Numbered from the stretch's first letter, positions 40,756-49,666 are shown. The stretch is 64,000 nucleotides of DNA from Streptomyces toyocaensis (GCF_000725125.1 NZ_JFCB01000007.1:62001-126000); one strand, 5' to 3'. Notes: generated by a model from the sequence alone, not told the origin. Program-made: numbers and translations.

Positions 40756-41895
40756 TCATCCGCGGTACCGGTCCTCCCCGTGGCCGGCGTTCCCCCGCCC
40801 GAACAACGGCGCCAGCACCAACTGCGCCGCGCCCGACGCGACCCCGAGCACCCCGCCGGAGGCAGGCCGTACCGGGACCGCCGTCTCCCCGGTGCGTGCG
40901 GCACGCGCCCGCAGCACCCCCCGTACGCCCCGCACGAACGCCTCCGGCTCCGCCTCCACCGTGCGCCCCCCGAGCAGCACGAGGTCGATGTCCAGCAGCC
41001 CCACGAGGTTCGCCGCACCGACCCCCAGCACGCGAGCGGCCTCCTCCGTGTCACCGCGGGCCACGGCACCCAGGCACAGCGCCTCCACGCACCCCCGGTC
41101 CCCGCACCCGCACGGCGGCCCGTCCAGCTGCACCACCTGGTGCCCGAACTCCCCCGCCCCGGTCCGCGTCCCCCGGTGCACGCTCCCCCCGATCACCAGC
41201 CCCGCCCCCAGTCCCGTACCGAGGTGCAGGTAGGCGAAGGAACCGCCCACTCCCCCGACCGCCAGCCCCAGCGCCGCCGCGTTGGTGTCCTTGTCGACGG
41301 CCACCGGCACCCCCAGCCGGCCGGCCAGCGCGTCCCGCAGCGGGAAGCCGTCCCACTCGGGGAACCCGGTCACCCGGTGCAGCACGCCCCGCCGGTGATC
41401 GAGCGGCCCGGGCAGCGCGACCCCCACGCCGAGCGGCGCACGGCCCCCGGCGACGTCCGACCGCAGCGCCCCGACCAGCCCGGCCACTGCCTCCAGTACC
41501 GCCTCCGCCCCCGCGCCGAGGTCCAGCGGCGCCTCGCGCCGGGCCACCACCGCGCCGTCGAGGTCGACCAGCACCGCCCGCGTCTCGTCGCGGTCCAGGT
41601 GCACACCCACCGCGTGCCCCGCCTCCGGCACCAGCCGCAGCACCGTGCGCGGTTTGCCGCCCGTGGACGCCCGGTGCCCCGCCTCGGCCGCGAGCCCGTC
41701 CGCCCGCAGCCGGGCCGTGATCTTGCTGACCGCCTGCGGGGTGAGACCGGTGCGCTCGGCCAGTTCCAGCCGGCTGATGCCCTCGGCCCCCGCGGACCGC
41801 AGCAGATCCAGCACGAGCGCGGTGTTGTGGCTGCGCAGAGCGAGCAGGTTCGCCCCCAGCTGTCCCCCGCCGCTGCTCTCGTTCGTCCTCTTCAC
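40756..41895 (-). CDS. ROK-family transcriptional regulator
   Basis: 379 residues. The N-terminal helix-turn-helix lies at about 20-75 (HNTALVLDLLRSAGAEGISRLE, TGLTPQAVSKITARL). The ROK kinase-like domain follows: GVGVALPGPLDHRRGVL, VAVDKDTNAAALG, GTGLGAGLVI. The zinc motif is CGCGDRGCVEALC in full. It is divergent from the Gfo/Idh/MocA gene across a 25 bp palindrome, so it probably represses that sugar-derivative pathway and itself. Confidence 0.9.
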   Translation of the reverse strand: MKRTNESSGGGQLGANLLALRSHNTALVLDLLRSAGAEGISRLELAERTGLTPQAVSKITARLRADGLAAEAGHRASTGGKPRTVLRLVPEAGHAVGVHLDRDETRAVLVDLDGAVVARREAPLDLGAGAEAVLEAVAGLVGALRSDVAGGRAPLGVGVALPGPLDHRRGVLHRVTGFPEWDGFPLRDALAGRLGVPVAVDKDTNAAALGLAVGGVGGSFAYLHLGTGLGAGLVIGGSVHRGTRTGAGEFGHQVVQLDGPPCGCGDRGCVEALCLGAVARGDTEEAARVLGVGAANLVGLLDIDLVLLGGRTVEAEPEAFVRGVRGVLRARAARTGETAVPVRPASGGVLGVASGAAQLVLAPLFGRGNAGHGEDRYRG

Positions 41896-41919
41896 CCGCC
41901 CATTCTCCCTCCCGCTTGC

Positions 41920-41944
41920 ACTTTGGCAACAGCGTTGCGAAAGT
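41920..41944. promoter_or_regulatory. Palindromic operator between the ROK and Gfo/Idh/MocA genes
   Basis: ACTTTGGCAAC-AGC-GTTGCGAAAGT is an almost perfect 25 bp dyad (one mismatched pair) centred at 41932. It lies 7 bp before the plus-strand start and 24 bp before the ROK start. It has the form of ROK-family operators. Confidence 0.75.
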
Positions 41945-41951
41945 GGGGCCC

Positions 41952-43028
41952 ATGACTGGCACTCCCCTCCGCGTCGGCCTCGTCGGCTACGGCCTCGCGG
42001 GCTCCGTGTTCCACGCCCCGCTGATCGCCGCGACCGAGGGCCTCGCGCTCGACACGGTGGTCACCTCGAACCCCGAGCGGCAGCGGCAGGCCCGCGCCGA
42101 GTTCCCGGACGTGACGCTCGCCGCGGCCCCGGACGAGCTGTTCGCCCGCGCCGGCGACCTGGACCTGGTCGTCGTCGCGTCCCCGAACAGGACGCACGTC
42201 CCGCTGGCCACCGCCGCCCTCGAGGCCGGTCTGCCGGTCGTCGTGGACAAGCCCCTCGCCGGCACGGCGGCCGAGGCGCGCGAGCTGGCGGCGCTCGCCG
42301 AGGAGCGCGGCCTGCTCCTCTCCGTCTTCCAGAACCGCCGCTGGGACAACGACTTCCTCACCCTGCGCGAGCTGATCGACGAGGGCGGACTCGGCGACGT
42401 GTACCGCTTCGAGTCCCGCTTCGAGCGCTGGCGCCCGCGGCTCAAGGGCGGCTGGCGCGAGTCCGGCGACCCCTCGGAGATCGGCGGTCTCCTCTACGAC
42501 CTCGGCAGCCATGTCGTCGACCAGGCCCTGGTCCTCTTCGGCCCGGTGACCTCCGTGTACGCCGAGTCGGACATCCGCCGCGAGGGCGCGCAAGCCGACG
42601 ACGACACGTTCATCGCGCTCACGCACGCCGGCGGTGTCCGCTCCCACCTCTACGTCTCCGCGACCACGGCCCAGCTCGGCCCGCGCTTCCGCGTCCTCGG
42701 CTCGAAGGCCGGTTACGTCAAGCACGGCCTCGACCCGCAGGAAGCGGCCCTGCGCGACGGCCTGCGCCCCGGAGCGTCCGGCGCGGACTGGGGCAGGGAA
42801 CCGGAGGAGCTGTGGGGCCGCGTCGGCTCCGGGGAGTCCCCGGTGACCGGCGGCGGACGCCCCGTACCGACCCTCCCGGGCGACTACCCCGCCTACTACA
42901 CGGCCGTGGCGCGGGCCCTGCTGTCCGGCGGCCCCAACCCGGTGACCGCGCTGGAGGCGGCCGCCGCCCTCGACGTACTGGAGGCGGCCCGCCGCTCCGC
43001 CCACGAGAAGGTGACGGTGACCCTGTGA
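41952..43028 (+). CDS. Gfo/Idh/MocA family NAD(P)-dependent oxidoreductase
   Basis: 358 residues from the ATG at 41952. The Rossmann fold is at the N-terminus (RVGLVGYGLAGSVFHAPLIA), then VVVASPNRTHVPLATAALEAGLPVVVDKPLA, carrying the EKP-like catalytic lysine as DKP. The C-terminal domain has the GGLLYDLGSHVVDQAL motif with the active-site Asp/His. It oxidises or reduces a sugar or inositol derivative. It is coupled by a GTGA overlap to the UPF0303 gene and is probably under the ROK regulator. Confidence 0.93.
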   Translation: MTGTPLRVGLVGYGLAGSVFHAPLIAATEGLALDTVVTSNPERQRQARAEFPDVTLAAAPDELFARAGDLDLVVVASPNRTHVPLATAALEAGLPVVVDKPLAGTAAEARELAALAEERGLLLSVFQNRRWDNDFLTLRELIDEGGLGDVYRFESRFERWRPRLKGGWRESGDPSEIGGLLYDLGSHVVDQALVLFGPVTSVYAESDIRREGAQADDDTFIALTHAGGVRSHLYVSATTAQLGPRFRVLGSKAGYVKHGLDPQEAALRDGLRPGASGADWGREPEELWGRVGSGESPVTGGGRPVPTLPGDYPAYYTAVARALLSGGPNPVTALEAAAALDVLEAARRSAHEKVTVTL

Positions 43029-43525
43029 CCACCCCGAACCAGACCCCGGAACCCGCTCCGACCCTGGAGGAGCTGGAGGCCCAGGAACGCCGCCTGGTCT
43101 TCCCGCGGTTCACGTACGACGACGCCTGGGCGCTCGGCTCCCTGCTGGTGGAGACGGCCCGCGAGCGCCGGGCTCCCGTCGCCGTCGACATCCACCGCGC
43201 CGGACAGCAGCTCTTCCACGCCGCCCTGCCCGGCTCCACTCCCGACAACGACGCCTGGATCGCCCGCAAGCGCCGGGTGGTCGAGCGTTACGGCGCCGCC
43301 TCCTACCTGGTGGGCGCCCGCTTCCGCGCCAAGGGCACGACCTTCGAGGAGTCCTCCCGGCTCGACCCCGACACCTACGCGGCCCACGGCGGCTCCTTCC
43401 CGATCACGGTGGAGGGCGCGGGCGTCATCGGCGCGGTCACGGTCTCGGGCCTCCCCCAACTAGAGGACCACAAGCTGGTGGTGGAAGCCCTGACCCACTT
43501 CCTGACCCAGGCCCAGGACAATTAG
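43025..43525 (+). CDS. UPF0303 / heme-degrading-domain (HbpS-like fold) protein
   Basis: 166 residues from the GTG overlapping the oxidoreductase stop. The sequence LEELEAQERRLVFPRFTYDDAWALG, VAVDIHRAGQQLFHAALPG and GGSFPITVEGAGVIGAVTVSGLPQLEDH is characteristic of the UPF0303/GlcG-like family. Some relatives bind or degrade heme, but many occur beside sugar oxidoreductases as here, and their role is unsettled. It is likely to be functionally linked to the upstream dehydrogenase. Confidence 0.85.
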   Translation: MTTPNQTPEPAPTLEELEAQERRLVFPRFTYDDAWALGSLLVETARERRAPVAVDIHRAGQQLFHAALPGSTPDNDAWIARKRRVVERYGAASYLVGARFRAKGTTFEESSRLDPDTYAAHGGSFPITVEGAGVIGAVTVSGLPQLEDHKLVVEALTHFLTQAQDN

Positions 43526-43606
43526 GGGCGCGGGGAACTGCGCAGAAGGGGGTCTGGGGGCGAAGCCCCCAGGGACGGGACGGGAAGGGGCGGCGGGGGC
43601 GAAAAC

Positions 43607-43655
43607 CCAGGCCCCCGCCCAGGCCCCCGCCCAGGCCCCCCGCCCAGGCCCCCGC
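43607..43655. repeat. Tandem 12 bp microrepeat
   Basis: The unit GCCCCCGCCCAG recurs about four times, one copy with an extra C. It lies in the convergent gap between the UPF0303 and YidC genes. It is simple-sequence DNA and may act as a termination or pausing region. Confidence 0.7.
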
Positions 43656-43685
43656 TCAAGCCACTGGACCGCGCGCCGGGGGAGT

Positions 43686-44402
43686 TCACCGGTAGAGCAC
43701 GGCCCGCTCCACCACGCTCCAGGTCGTGCTGGTCACCATGTACAGCGCGGCCGCCAGCGGCATGACGGCGACGGTGACGAGCGTGAAGAAGGACATGAAC
43801 GGCATCACCCTGGTCACCGCCGCCAGCCCCGGCACCTGCTCGCCGTCCCCGGCGGCCGGCACCACGGGCTGGGCGGCCATCATCCGCCGGGACAGCCGGT
43901 AGCCGAACCACGCGACCACCGTGACGACCGTGAACAGCCCGACGTAGACGAGACCGGGCCCGCCGAACACCCCGCCGTCCCCGAGCGCGTCCGCCCAGCG
44001 TCCGCCGAGCGGCGCGTCGAACAGGCGGTGTCCGAGCAGTTCGTTGGCGCGCCCGCCGATCGTCTCGCTGGAGAACAGGTGGTACAGCAGGAAGAAGGCG
44101 GGGAGCTGGAGCAGGCTCGGCAGGCATCCCGACAGGGGCGAGACCTTCTCCCGGGTGTGCAGTTCGTGCACGGCCCGTTGCAGCTTCTCGGGGTCGCGGC
44201 GGTGCTTGCGGCGCAGCTCGGCGATGCGCGGCTGGAGCGCCGCCCGGGCCTTCTGACCGCGCGCGGCGGCCCGGGAGAGGGGGTGGACGAGGAGGCGTAC
44301 GAGCGCGGTGAACAGGACGATCGCGGCGGCCGCCGCGGAGACGCCGAACAGCGGCTGGAGCAGGTCGGCCAGGTGTTCGACCAGGCTGGCGAAGACGGAC
44401 AT
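43686..44402 (-). CDS. YidC/Oxa1-type membrane insertase paralogue
   Basis: 238 residues with five or so hydrophobic segments. The YidC signatures are IVLFTALVRLLVHPLSRAAAR near residue 30, a basic cytosolic loop (RIAELRRKHRRDPEKLQRAVHELHTREKVSPLSGCLPSLLQLP) and C-terminal MPLAAALYMVTSTTWSVVERAVL. It is shorter than the main chromosomal YidC, which lies near oriC, so this is a second copy. It may insert a subset of membrane proteins. It is transcribed with the DUF6412 gene upstream. Confidence 0.88.
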   Translation of the reverse strand: MSVFASLVEHLADLLQPLFGVSAAAAAIVLFTALVRLLVHPLSRAAARGQKARAALQPRIAELRRKHRRDPEKLQRAVHELHTREKVSPLSGCLPSLLQLPAFFLLYHLFSSETIGGRANELLGHRLFDAPLGGRWADALGDGGVFGGPGLVYVGLFTVVTVVAWFGYRLSRRMMAAQPVVPAAGDGEQVPGLAAVTRVMPFMSFFTLVTVAVMPLAAALYMVTSTTWSVVERAVLYR

Positions 44403-44518
44403 GGGTGAGCCCTCCGGGGGTCTCGTCGTGCCGGAAGTCCCGGGACAGCCGGGACGGACGTACGGGATGGCGGCATGACGACCCGCAGCGGGGCGTGGTG
44501 AACGAAGGTGAAGGTGCC

Positions 44519-44851
44519 CTACGCGGCGGTCGCCGGGAGGGCGTGTCCGGGCGCTCGGGGGCGGGTGCGTCCCTTGGCGTCGGGGTCGCGCTGAGGCAGG
44601 AAGGCGGTGCGCCGGTCACGGTCGCGGATGGCCGTACGCACCCGGGTGGGCGGAACGGCGGGCGCGCAGCGCGCGGCGACGAGCGCGCAGACGGCGAGCG
44701 CGGTCCCGGCGGCGGCGGTCGCGGCGAGCGCGACGTCGACCACGGAGAGGCCACCGGCGGCCGGCAGCAGGAGCAGGAGGACCGGGAGGACCTGGAGCAG
44801 CGGCAGGAGCACGGAGAAGCCGGAACACGCGGTCACCCGATGACACGTCAC
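44519..44851 (-). CDS. DUF6412-type small membrane protein
   Basis: 110 residues with two hydrophobic helices, at about 10-30 (VLLPLLQVLPVLLLLLPAAG) and 38-62 (VALAATAAAGTALAVCALVAA), then a basic arginine-rich tail. Such proteins are found beside YidC paralogues in Streptomyces. It is probably co-transcribed with the insertase gene and may be its partner or substrate. Function unknown. Confidence 0.7.
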   Translation of the reverse strand: MTCHRVTACSGFSVLLPLLQVLPVLLLLLPAAGGLSVVDVALAATAAAGTALAVCALVAARCAPAVPPTRVRTAIRDRDRRTAFLPQRDPDAKGRTRPRAPGHALPATAA

Positions 44852-44905
44852 CCGTCGTCCCCCTCCCTCTCGTCCCGCCCGGTGGCCGGCCTGCCCGTAC
44901 CGGAG

Positions 44906-45433
44906 TTATACCGGATCGACCTCGACGGGCTGAAGCAGCCGCTTCGGCCTGAGCAGCGCCCGGCTGACCGGATCCGCCGGTTCCTGGTTGAGTCCGGGCC
45001 CCGGCACCACCTCGACGTCCGGCACCGGTACGACGGTTCCACAGGCCGGGCATTCGCCGTACCGGCCGAGGTCCGTCCCGCAGTCGGCGTGCCGGAAGGC
45101 GCGCAGCCGGACCCCCGTGAGGTGCTCGCGGCCCCACAGCCCGAGGGCCCACAGGGTGGGCCACAGCGCGATGCCGCGGTCGGTGAGGACGTACTCGTCC
45201 CGGGGCGGCGACTCCTGGTACCGGCGCTTCTCCAGGATGCCCTGCGCGGTCAGGGTCTGGAGGCGGGCGGCGAGGACCGCGCGCGGGATGCCCAGGTGGA
45301 CGAGGAAGTCGTTGTAGCGCCGCACGCCGTAGAACGCGTCGCGGATGACGAGCAGCGTCCAGCGCTCCCCGATGACCTCGAGGGCGCTCGCGATCGAGCA
45401 CTCCTGTGTCGCGTAGTCCTTGCCCAGTGCCAT
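44906..45433 (-). CDS. HxlR-family winged-helix regulator
   Basis: 175 residues from the ATG at 45433. The HxlR domain covers residues 5-105: CSIASALEVIGERWTLLVIRDAFYGVRRYNDF, LGIPRAVLAARLQTLTAQGIL and YVLTDRGIALWPTLWALGLWG. The single cysteine near the N-terminus, often redox-sensitive in this family, is present. A C-terminal extension has C-x6-C-x7-C-x2-C-like spacing (FRHADCGTDLGRYGECPACG), perhaps metal-binding. It is divergent from an MFS exporter across repeated operators and is probably its repressor. Confidence 0.88.
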   Translation of the reverse strand: MALGKDYATQECSIASALEVIGERWTLLVIRDAFYGVRRYNDFLVHLGIPRAVLAARLQTLTAQGILEKRRYQESPPRDEYVLTDRGIALWPTLWALGLWGREHLTGVRLRAFRHADCGTDLGRYGECPACGTVVPVPDVEVVPGPGLNQEPADPVSRALLRPKRLLQPVEVDPV

Positions 45434-45460
45434 GCCGTCCACTGTAACCACTTTCCGCCA

Positions 45461-45531
45461 AGTTGGTTCAATGACCGAACCGAGGCTGCTACGGTGACGC
45501 ACCCAGGTAGGTTCAATGAATGAATCCACCT
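45461..45531. promoter_or_regulatory. Paired HxlR operators in the divergent promoter
   Basis: AGTTGGTTCAATGA at 45461-45474 and AGGTAGGTTCAATGA at 45505-45519 are direct repeats. Each extends as a dyad: GGTTC-AATGACC-GAACC, and AGGTAGGTTCA-ATGAA-TGAATCCACCT. They lie between the divergent HxlR and MFS genes. Confidence 0.7.
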
Positions 45532-45582
45532 GCCGGAAGCTCTCGCCCCGGCGAGCCGATCCCGCAGAGGACCCTGACCGAC

Positions 45583-47001
45583 ATGACCGGCACCGACTCC
45601 TCCCCCGCGACCGCGGAGACCACCGCACCGACGTCCGTACGACCGGAGGCGGCGCCCCTCCAGGCCCCGCCGCCGCGCCCCGGCGCCACGCTCGCGCTGA
45701 CCAGCGCCGCCACCGCCGTGGCGCTGATGACGTACACCGCGCCGATCGTCACGCTCCCGGACACCGCGGCCGCCCTGCACACCCCGCTGTCCGCCCAGGC
45801 CTGGCTGCTCAACGGCACCCCGCTGGGCCTCGCCGCCCTGCTCCTGGTCGCCGGCAGCCTCGCCGACGACTACGGCCGCCGCCGGATCTTCGTCTCCGGC
45901 ACGCTCGCGCTCGGCGTCACCACCGCACTGGGCGCCCTCGCCACCACCACCTGGCTGTTCACCCTGGCCCGCATCGCCCAGGGCGCGGCCAGCGCGGCGC
46001 TGCTGGCCAGCAGCCTCGGCCTGATCGTGCACGCCTTCCCGACACCGGGCGGCCGGCTGCGGGCGACGGGGGTGTGGGGCGCGTTCGTCACCGGCGGTAT
46101 CGCGGTGGGCCCGCTGCTCGCCGCGGCGATACCCGACTGGCGCGCGGTCTACGGCGTCCTCGGTGCCGCCGCGCTGATCGCCGCCGCCCTCGGCACCCGC
46201 GCGCTCACCGAATCCCGCTCCCCGCGCGGAGGCAGGCCGGACTTCGCCGGAGCCGTCACCTTCGGCCTGGCCCTCGTCTCCCTGGTCGCGGCGCTCACCC
46301 TGGGCCGGGACGGCTGGCTGCGCCCACCGGTGTGGCTGCTGCTCACGGCGGCCGTCGCGCTGCTGGCCGCGTTCGCCCTGGTGGAGCGCCGCACGACCAC
46401 CCCCATGATCGACCTGTCCCTGCTGCGCCGCCGGGGCTTCCTCGCCTCCTCCCTGGGCGGCCTCTTCACGGGCCTCTCGGTGATCGGCCTGTTCAGCTTC
46501 CTGCCGGCGGTGCTCCAGCGCAGCCTCGGCATGTCCGTGATGGACACGGCCTGGCTGACCCTGCTGTGGGCGGGCCTCGCCTTCGTCGTCGCCCTCCAGG
46601 CCCGCCGCCTGGCCGGCCGCGTCCCGACCCGCGTCCAGCTGGCGATCGCCTTCGTCCTGCACGCGGGCGGTGTCCTGACGATGCTGGGCGCGGTCGGCGC
46701 GGGCTCGACGGCCCGCTTCGTCCCCGGCATGGTCGTCGCGGGCGTCGGCAGCGGCCTGCTCAACGCGGCGCTCCCCCTGCTCGCCGTCGAATCGGTCCCG
46801 CCGGCCCGGGCCGCGATGGGCTCCGGCGCCCAGCAGACCTTCCGCTACGTCGGCTCCTGCGCCGGCGTCGCCCTGACCATCGCCGTCGCGACCTCGTCGA
46901 GCGGCGGGGTGGCGCGGGGCACGGACATCGCGATGGTGGTCTCGGCGGTCCTGGCGCTGGTGGCGGCGGTGGCGGTCGTGGGCCTGCGGGAACGGGCCTG
47001 A
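45583..47001 (+). CDS. MFS transporter (DHA2-like exporter)
   Basis: 472 residues from the ATG at 45583. An upstream in-frame ATG at 45520 overlaps the operator and would add 21 residues. About 14 membrane helices are visible. The motif A region reads GSLADDYGRRRIFVSG and motif C reads TGGIAVGPLLAAAIPDWR, typical of drug:H+ antiporters. It would export a toxic compound whose presence is sensed by HxlR. Substrate unknown. Confidence 0.9.
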   Translation: MTGTDSSPATAETTAPTSVRPEAAPLQAPPPRPGATLALTSAATAVALMTYTAPIVTLPDTAAALHTPLSAQAWLLNGTPLGLAALLLVAGSLADDYGRRRIFVSGTLALGVTTALGALATTTWLFTLARIAQGAASAALLASSLGLIVHAFPTPGGRLRATGVWGAFVTGGIAVGPLLAAAIPDWRAVYGVLGAAALIAAALGTRALTESRSPRGGRPDFAGAVTFGLALVSLVAALTLGRDGWLRPPVWLLLTAAVALLAAFALVERRTTTPMIDLSLLRRRGFLASSLGGLFTGLSVIGLFSFLPAVLQRSLGMSVMDTAWLTLLWAGLAFVVALQARRLAGRVPTRVQLAIAFVLHAGGVLTMLGAVGAGSTARFVPGMVVAGVGSGLLNAALPLLAVESVPPARAAMGSGAQQTFRYVGSCAGVALTIAVATSSSGGVARGTDIAMVVSAVLALVAAVAVVGLRERA

Positions 47002-47064
47002 GGCAGTCCCCCGGCCCCCCGGCGCTCTCACCTTCTGTCACCCCTCGGCAGTACGGTGTCCACC

Positions 47065-48078
47065 ATGCGCCCCGACACGCCTGCCGAAAACGTCGACCAC
47101 ACCGCCGAAGCCGCCCGCCTGGAGCGGACCGCCGATCTCTATCCCGAGGACGCCGAGGCCCTGCTCCTGCGGGCCGCCGCCCACCGCGAGCTCTCCGGCG
47201 ACCGCCCCGCCGCCACCGCCCTCTACGACCGCCTGCTGGCCTCGGACGCGGCCCTGGACCAGCCGTACCTGGTCCGCGCGCTGAAGGCGTCGAACCTCTG
47301 GGAGTACGGCCACGAGGCGGAGGCCCGCGCGATCATCACCGGCATCCGCACGGCGGCCCCGCGCGACCCCGCGCCCTGGGTGATCGTCGCGGAGGCCCTG
47401 GAGTCGCACGACGAACTGGAACAGGCGCACGAGACGTTCACGCAGGCGGTGCACCTCCTCCTGCGCGACGGGACCGCGCCCCCGCGCCCCACCCACCCGC
47501 TCCTCTTCGGCCGCCACCGCGTCCGCAGGATGCTCGGCGCGGCGCACGACGAGTGGGACGCCCTGGCGGACACCGTCCACTCCCTCCCGATCACCCTGGA
47601 CGAACTCCACGACCCCAAGCGCGTGTGGTCCCTGGGCTCGGAGAACCCGGCGGAGCTGGAGGCGGAGATCGTCCGCCTGCGCGCGGAACTGGGCGCGTTC
47701 CGCGAGGCCCTGTCGCGCCCGTTCCCGGTGGCGGTCCTGCACTGGCCGGCGGGCGAACTGGCGGAGCTGACGGAGGCGTACCCGGACCTGGCGCGGGAGT
47801 ACCCGTCCTACGACGCCCACCTGGCGACGATAGAGGCGGCCCTGCGCGAACTCGCCTCCTCGGGCACCGCGAACCTCGGCATCGTGACGGGGACCGTGCC
47901 GTCGTACGAGGCCTTCGCCGCCTCGGAGCTCAGCTCCCCCGCCGACCCGACCCTGCTCCCGCAGTACGCGACGACGCTGGCGGCCCGGGGCCGTGCGGTG
48001 GCGTGGCCGCCGGAGCGGTCGGCGCCGTGCTGGTGCGGTTCGGGCCGGACGTACGGCGACTGCCACGGCGCCGGCTGA
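47065..48078 (+). CDS. TPR-like protein with C-terminal SEC-C zinc motif
   Basis: 337 residues from the ATG at 47065; a GTG at 47056 is possible. Residues 1-140 form tetratricopeptide-type helices (ADLYPEDAEALLLRAAAHRELSGD, VIVAEALESHDELEQAHETF). The last 20 residues carry the SEC-C motif CWCGSGRTYGDCHG, a zinc knuckle known from SecA and from nuclease/regulatory proteins. The middle is unassigned. It ends the backbone segment; a strong hairpin follows and the AT-richer island begins. Confidence 0.85.
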   Translation: MRPDTPAENVDHTAEAARLERTADLYPEDAEALLLRAAAHRELSGDRPAATALYDRLLASDAALDQPYLVRALKASNLWEYGHEAEARAIITGIRTAAPRDPAPWVIVAEALESHDELEQAHETFTQAVHLLLRDGTAPPRPTHPLLFGRHRVRRMLGAAHDEWDALADTVHSLPITLDELHDPKRVWSLGSENPAELEAEIVRLRAELGAFREALSRPFPVAVLHWPAGELAELTEAYPDLAREYPSYDAHLATIEAALRELASSGTANLGIVTGTVPSYEAFAASELSSPADPTLLPQYATTLAARGRAVAWPPERSAPCWCGSGRTYGDCHGAG

Positions 48079-48089
48079 ACGCCACCGGT

Positions 48090-48122
48090 GCGCCCGCCCG
48101 CCGGGGTCCGGCGGGCGGGCGC
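48090..48122 (+). terminator. Terminator of the SEC-C gene
   Basis: GCGCCCGCCCGCCGG and CCGGCGGGCGGGCGC form a 15-base perfect stem just after the stop. Confidence 0.8.
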
Positions 48123-48152
48123 TCCGATAGGGGTGGCTCCTACCTGCTCCTC

Positions 48153-48899
48153 TCAGATGGGCAGAGTCCCGTCCGAGCGAGCTCCGACCCGGATCAACGA
48201 GGGAGCGTTCGCGGTCAACGACTGGAGCTCTCCGATGTCGACGGAGACCGGCCGACCCGATAGTTTCTCGTAGATGTCTTGAGCCTCTTTCAGCTTCTCC
48301 TTACGTTGCGACACGTCCGGATAGGCTTTGCTCAGGACCGACCCGTAGACCGAGAGAAACTCGTTGAATTCCAGTTTCTTGCAGTCCACGGCAGACCTGA
48401 CGACAACGCAACTGGAGACCGTCTCCATGTAGGCGAGCAGTGATTGGGTATTGATGTTGCGACCCCAGAAAGCGAAATCGTACCGGACGATCGCCTGATC
48501 CTCTGCGATCACCGAGTACACTTCGACATCCTGCTCCTTCCCCATTCCCGCCCCCATGATCTCGCGAAAAGCGTCTTCCACCAGGCCCCCGATGGTCGTG
48601 AGGATCGGGGTCTCACCACCGAACAGCGCGGCCAATTTCTGCGCGGTGGTGCTCGCTATGCTACTTACGTCCTGCGCGACTGCAGAGCGACTCTCCGTCT
48701 TTCGCCCGACGACCCTCGTGATGGGGATGTACAGGTCGTCCCCCATCTTCCCCGAGGCGAGATCCTTCTCAATGTTCGCCAGCCATTCGTGACACTTCGA
48801 TTCGGCGAGCTCCATCAGAAGCGTGAGATTCTCCTTGACGTCGCCGCTGATCTCACCTGACGCGTCGGCTGCCTTCACGGCATCCCGCAGCATGCTCAT
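48153..48899 (-). CDS. Unknown island protein, partner of the metallopeptidase-like gene
   Basis: 248 residues from the ATG at 48899, with AAAGG eight bases upstream; a GTG at 48908 is an alternative. Base composition is clearly AT-richer than the backbone. N-terminal 60 residues are helical, residues about 70-120 are Ser/Ala-rich with a possible amphipathic helix (SIASTTAQKLAALFGGETPILTTIGGLVEDAF), and the C-terminus is helical. No known motif. It follows the HExxH gene by about 100 bp in the same direction, so they probably act together. Toxin/effector, immunity or stress roles are open. Confidence 0.55.
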   Translation of the reverse strand: MSMLRDAVKAADASGEISGDVKENLTLLMELAESKCHEWLANIEKDLASGKMGDDLYIPITRVVGRKTESRSAVAQDVSSIASTTAQKLAALFGGETPILTTIGGLVEDAFREIMGAGMGKEQDVEVYSVIAEDQAIVRYDFAFWGRNINTQSLLAYMETVSSCVVVRSAVDCKKLEFNEFLSVYGSVLSKAYPDVSQRKEKLKEAQDIYEKLSGRPVSVDIGELQSLTANAPSLIRVGARSDGTLPI

Positions 48900-49000
48900 C
48901 CTCTTCACCTTTCACGAAAGGAGCCTTTTCCAGCCAGCTTCCAGGACATGGTGCGTGGCTTCACTCGGCGGCAGGGCATACGGCTCACCGGTCACAAGGA

Positions 49001-49666
49001 TCAACTCCTCGGAACATCCACCGGTCGAATGTCACCACAGCCCTCGATCCGACGCTTTTCACTTTCTTCGGAGAGCATGGTCACGTACACGCACGCTCGA
49101 CTGTTCTGCGCGTCGACCCCCTGAAGTCTTGCATACGAAAGAAGATCCAGAAGCACTGTGTCGTATTCGCACATCGGGTAACCTGAGCCGTATTCTATGC
49201 GCACGCGAAAATGATCGAGGAGAGGAGTTTTCGCGAGCTTGCTGTCACCGTTCGCAACATTGAGCAGTCGCTCCAAGTTTTGCCGAGCAATGTCGGACTG
49301 GCCGGCAACTTGGTCATCGGTGGAGAAGTTGAAGTTCACAAGCTCGGCGTCCCCGCCTCCGGCAGGCCGGTGATATTTCTTGTTCACGCTCAAGTGCATG
49401 AGCTCATGGAGAATGCATGACGTCCTGAACGCGACGTCCACGGTGTACGTCTTGCCGTAGGAATATTTTGGATCGTAAGTGATCTCCATGGGGCCGAGCC
49501 ATAGACGAGCCGCTTGACCATCGCTCTTTGGAGTGAACGTGACATTCGAAATCAGACCGGCACATTCATCCAAGAGCAAGCAGAGGTGATCCGACATTTC
49601 GGAATCGTCCGGCAACTTGAATCCACCTGCATCTGCGATTACCTTGTCGAGTTTCAGTCGTCGCAT
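49001..49666 (-). CDS. HExxH metallopeptidase-like protein
   Basis: 221 residues. I choose the ATG at 49666 because AAGGA lies six bases upstream; a longer frame lacks a site. The zinc motif His87-Glu88-x2-His91 sits in a hydrophobic helix (TSCILHELMHLSVNKKYHRP) after strands (ITYDPKYSYGKTYTVDVAFR), the usual order in zincins. A third ligand may be in GGGDAELVNF just after. No signal sequence is visible, so it is cytosolic or secreted by another route. It is AT-richer than the backbone and paired with an unknown gene. Proteolysis is inferred from the motif only. Confidence 0.6.
   Translation of the reverse strand: MRRLKLDKVIADAGGFKLPDDSEMSDHLCLLLDECAGLISNVTFTPKSDGQAARLWLGPMEITYDPKYSYGKTYTVDVAFRTSCILHELMHLSVNKKYHRPAGGGDAELVNFNFSTDDQVAGQSDIARQNLERLLNVANGDSKLAKTPLLDHFRVRIEYGSGYPMCEYDTVLLDLLSYARLQGVDAQNSRACVYVTMLSEESEKRRIEGCGDIRPVDVPRS

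Noticed and set aside
43607..43655. Repeat as a regulatory or mobile feature
   Set aside because: It is a simple GC-rich microrepeat in a convergent gap with no dyad or coding context; slippage is the simplest explanation.
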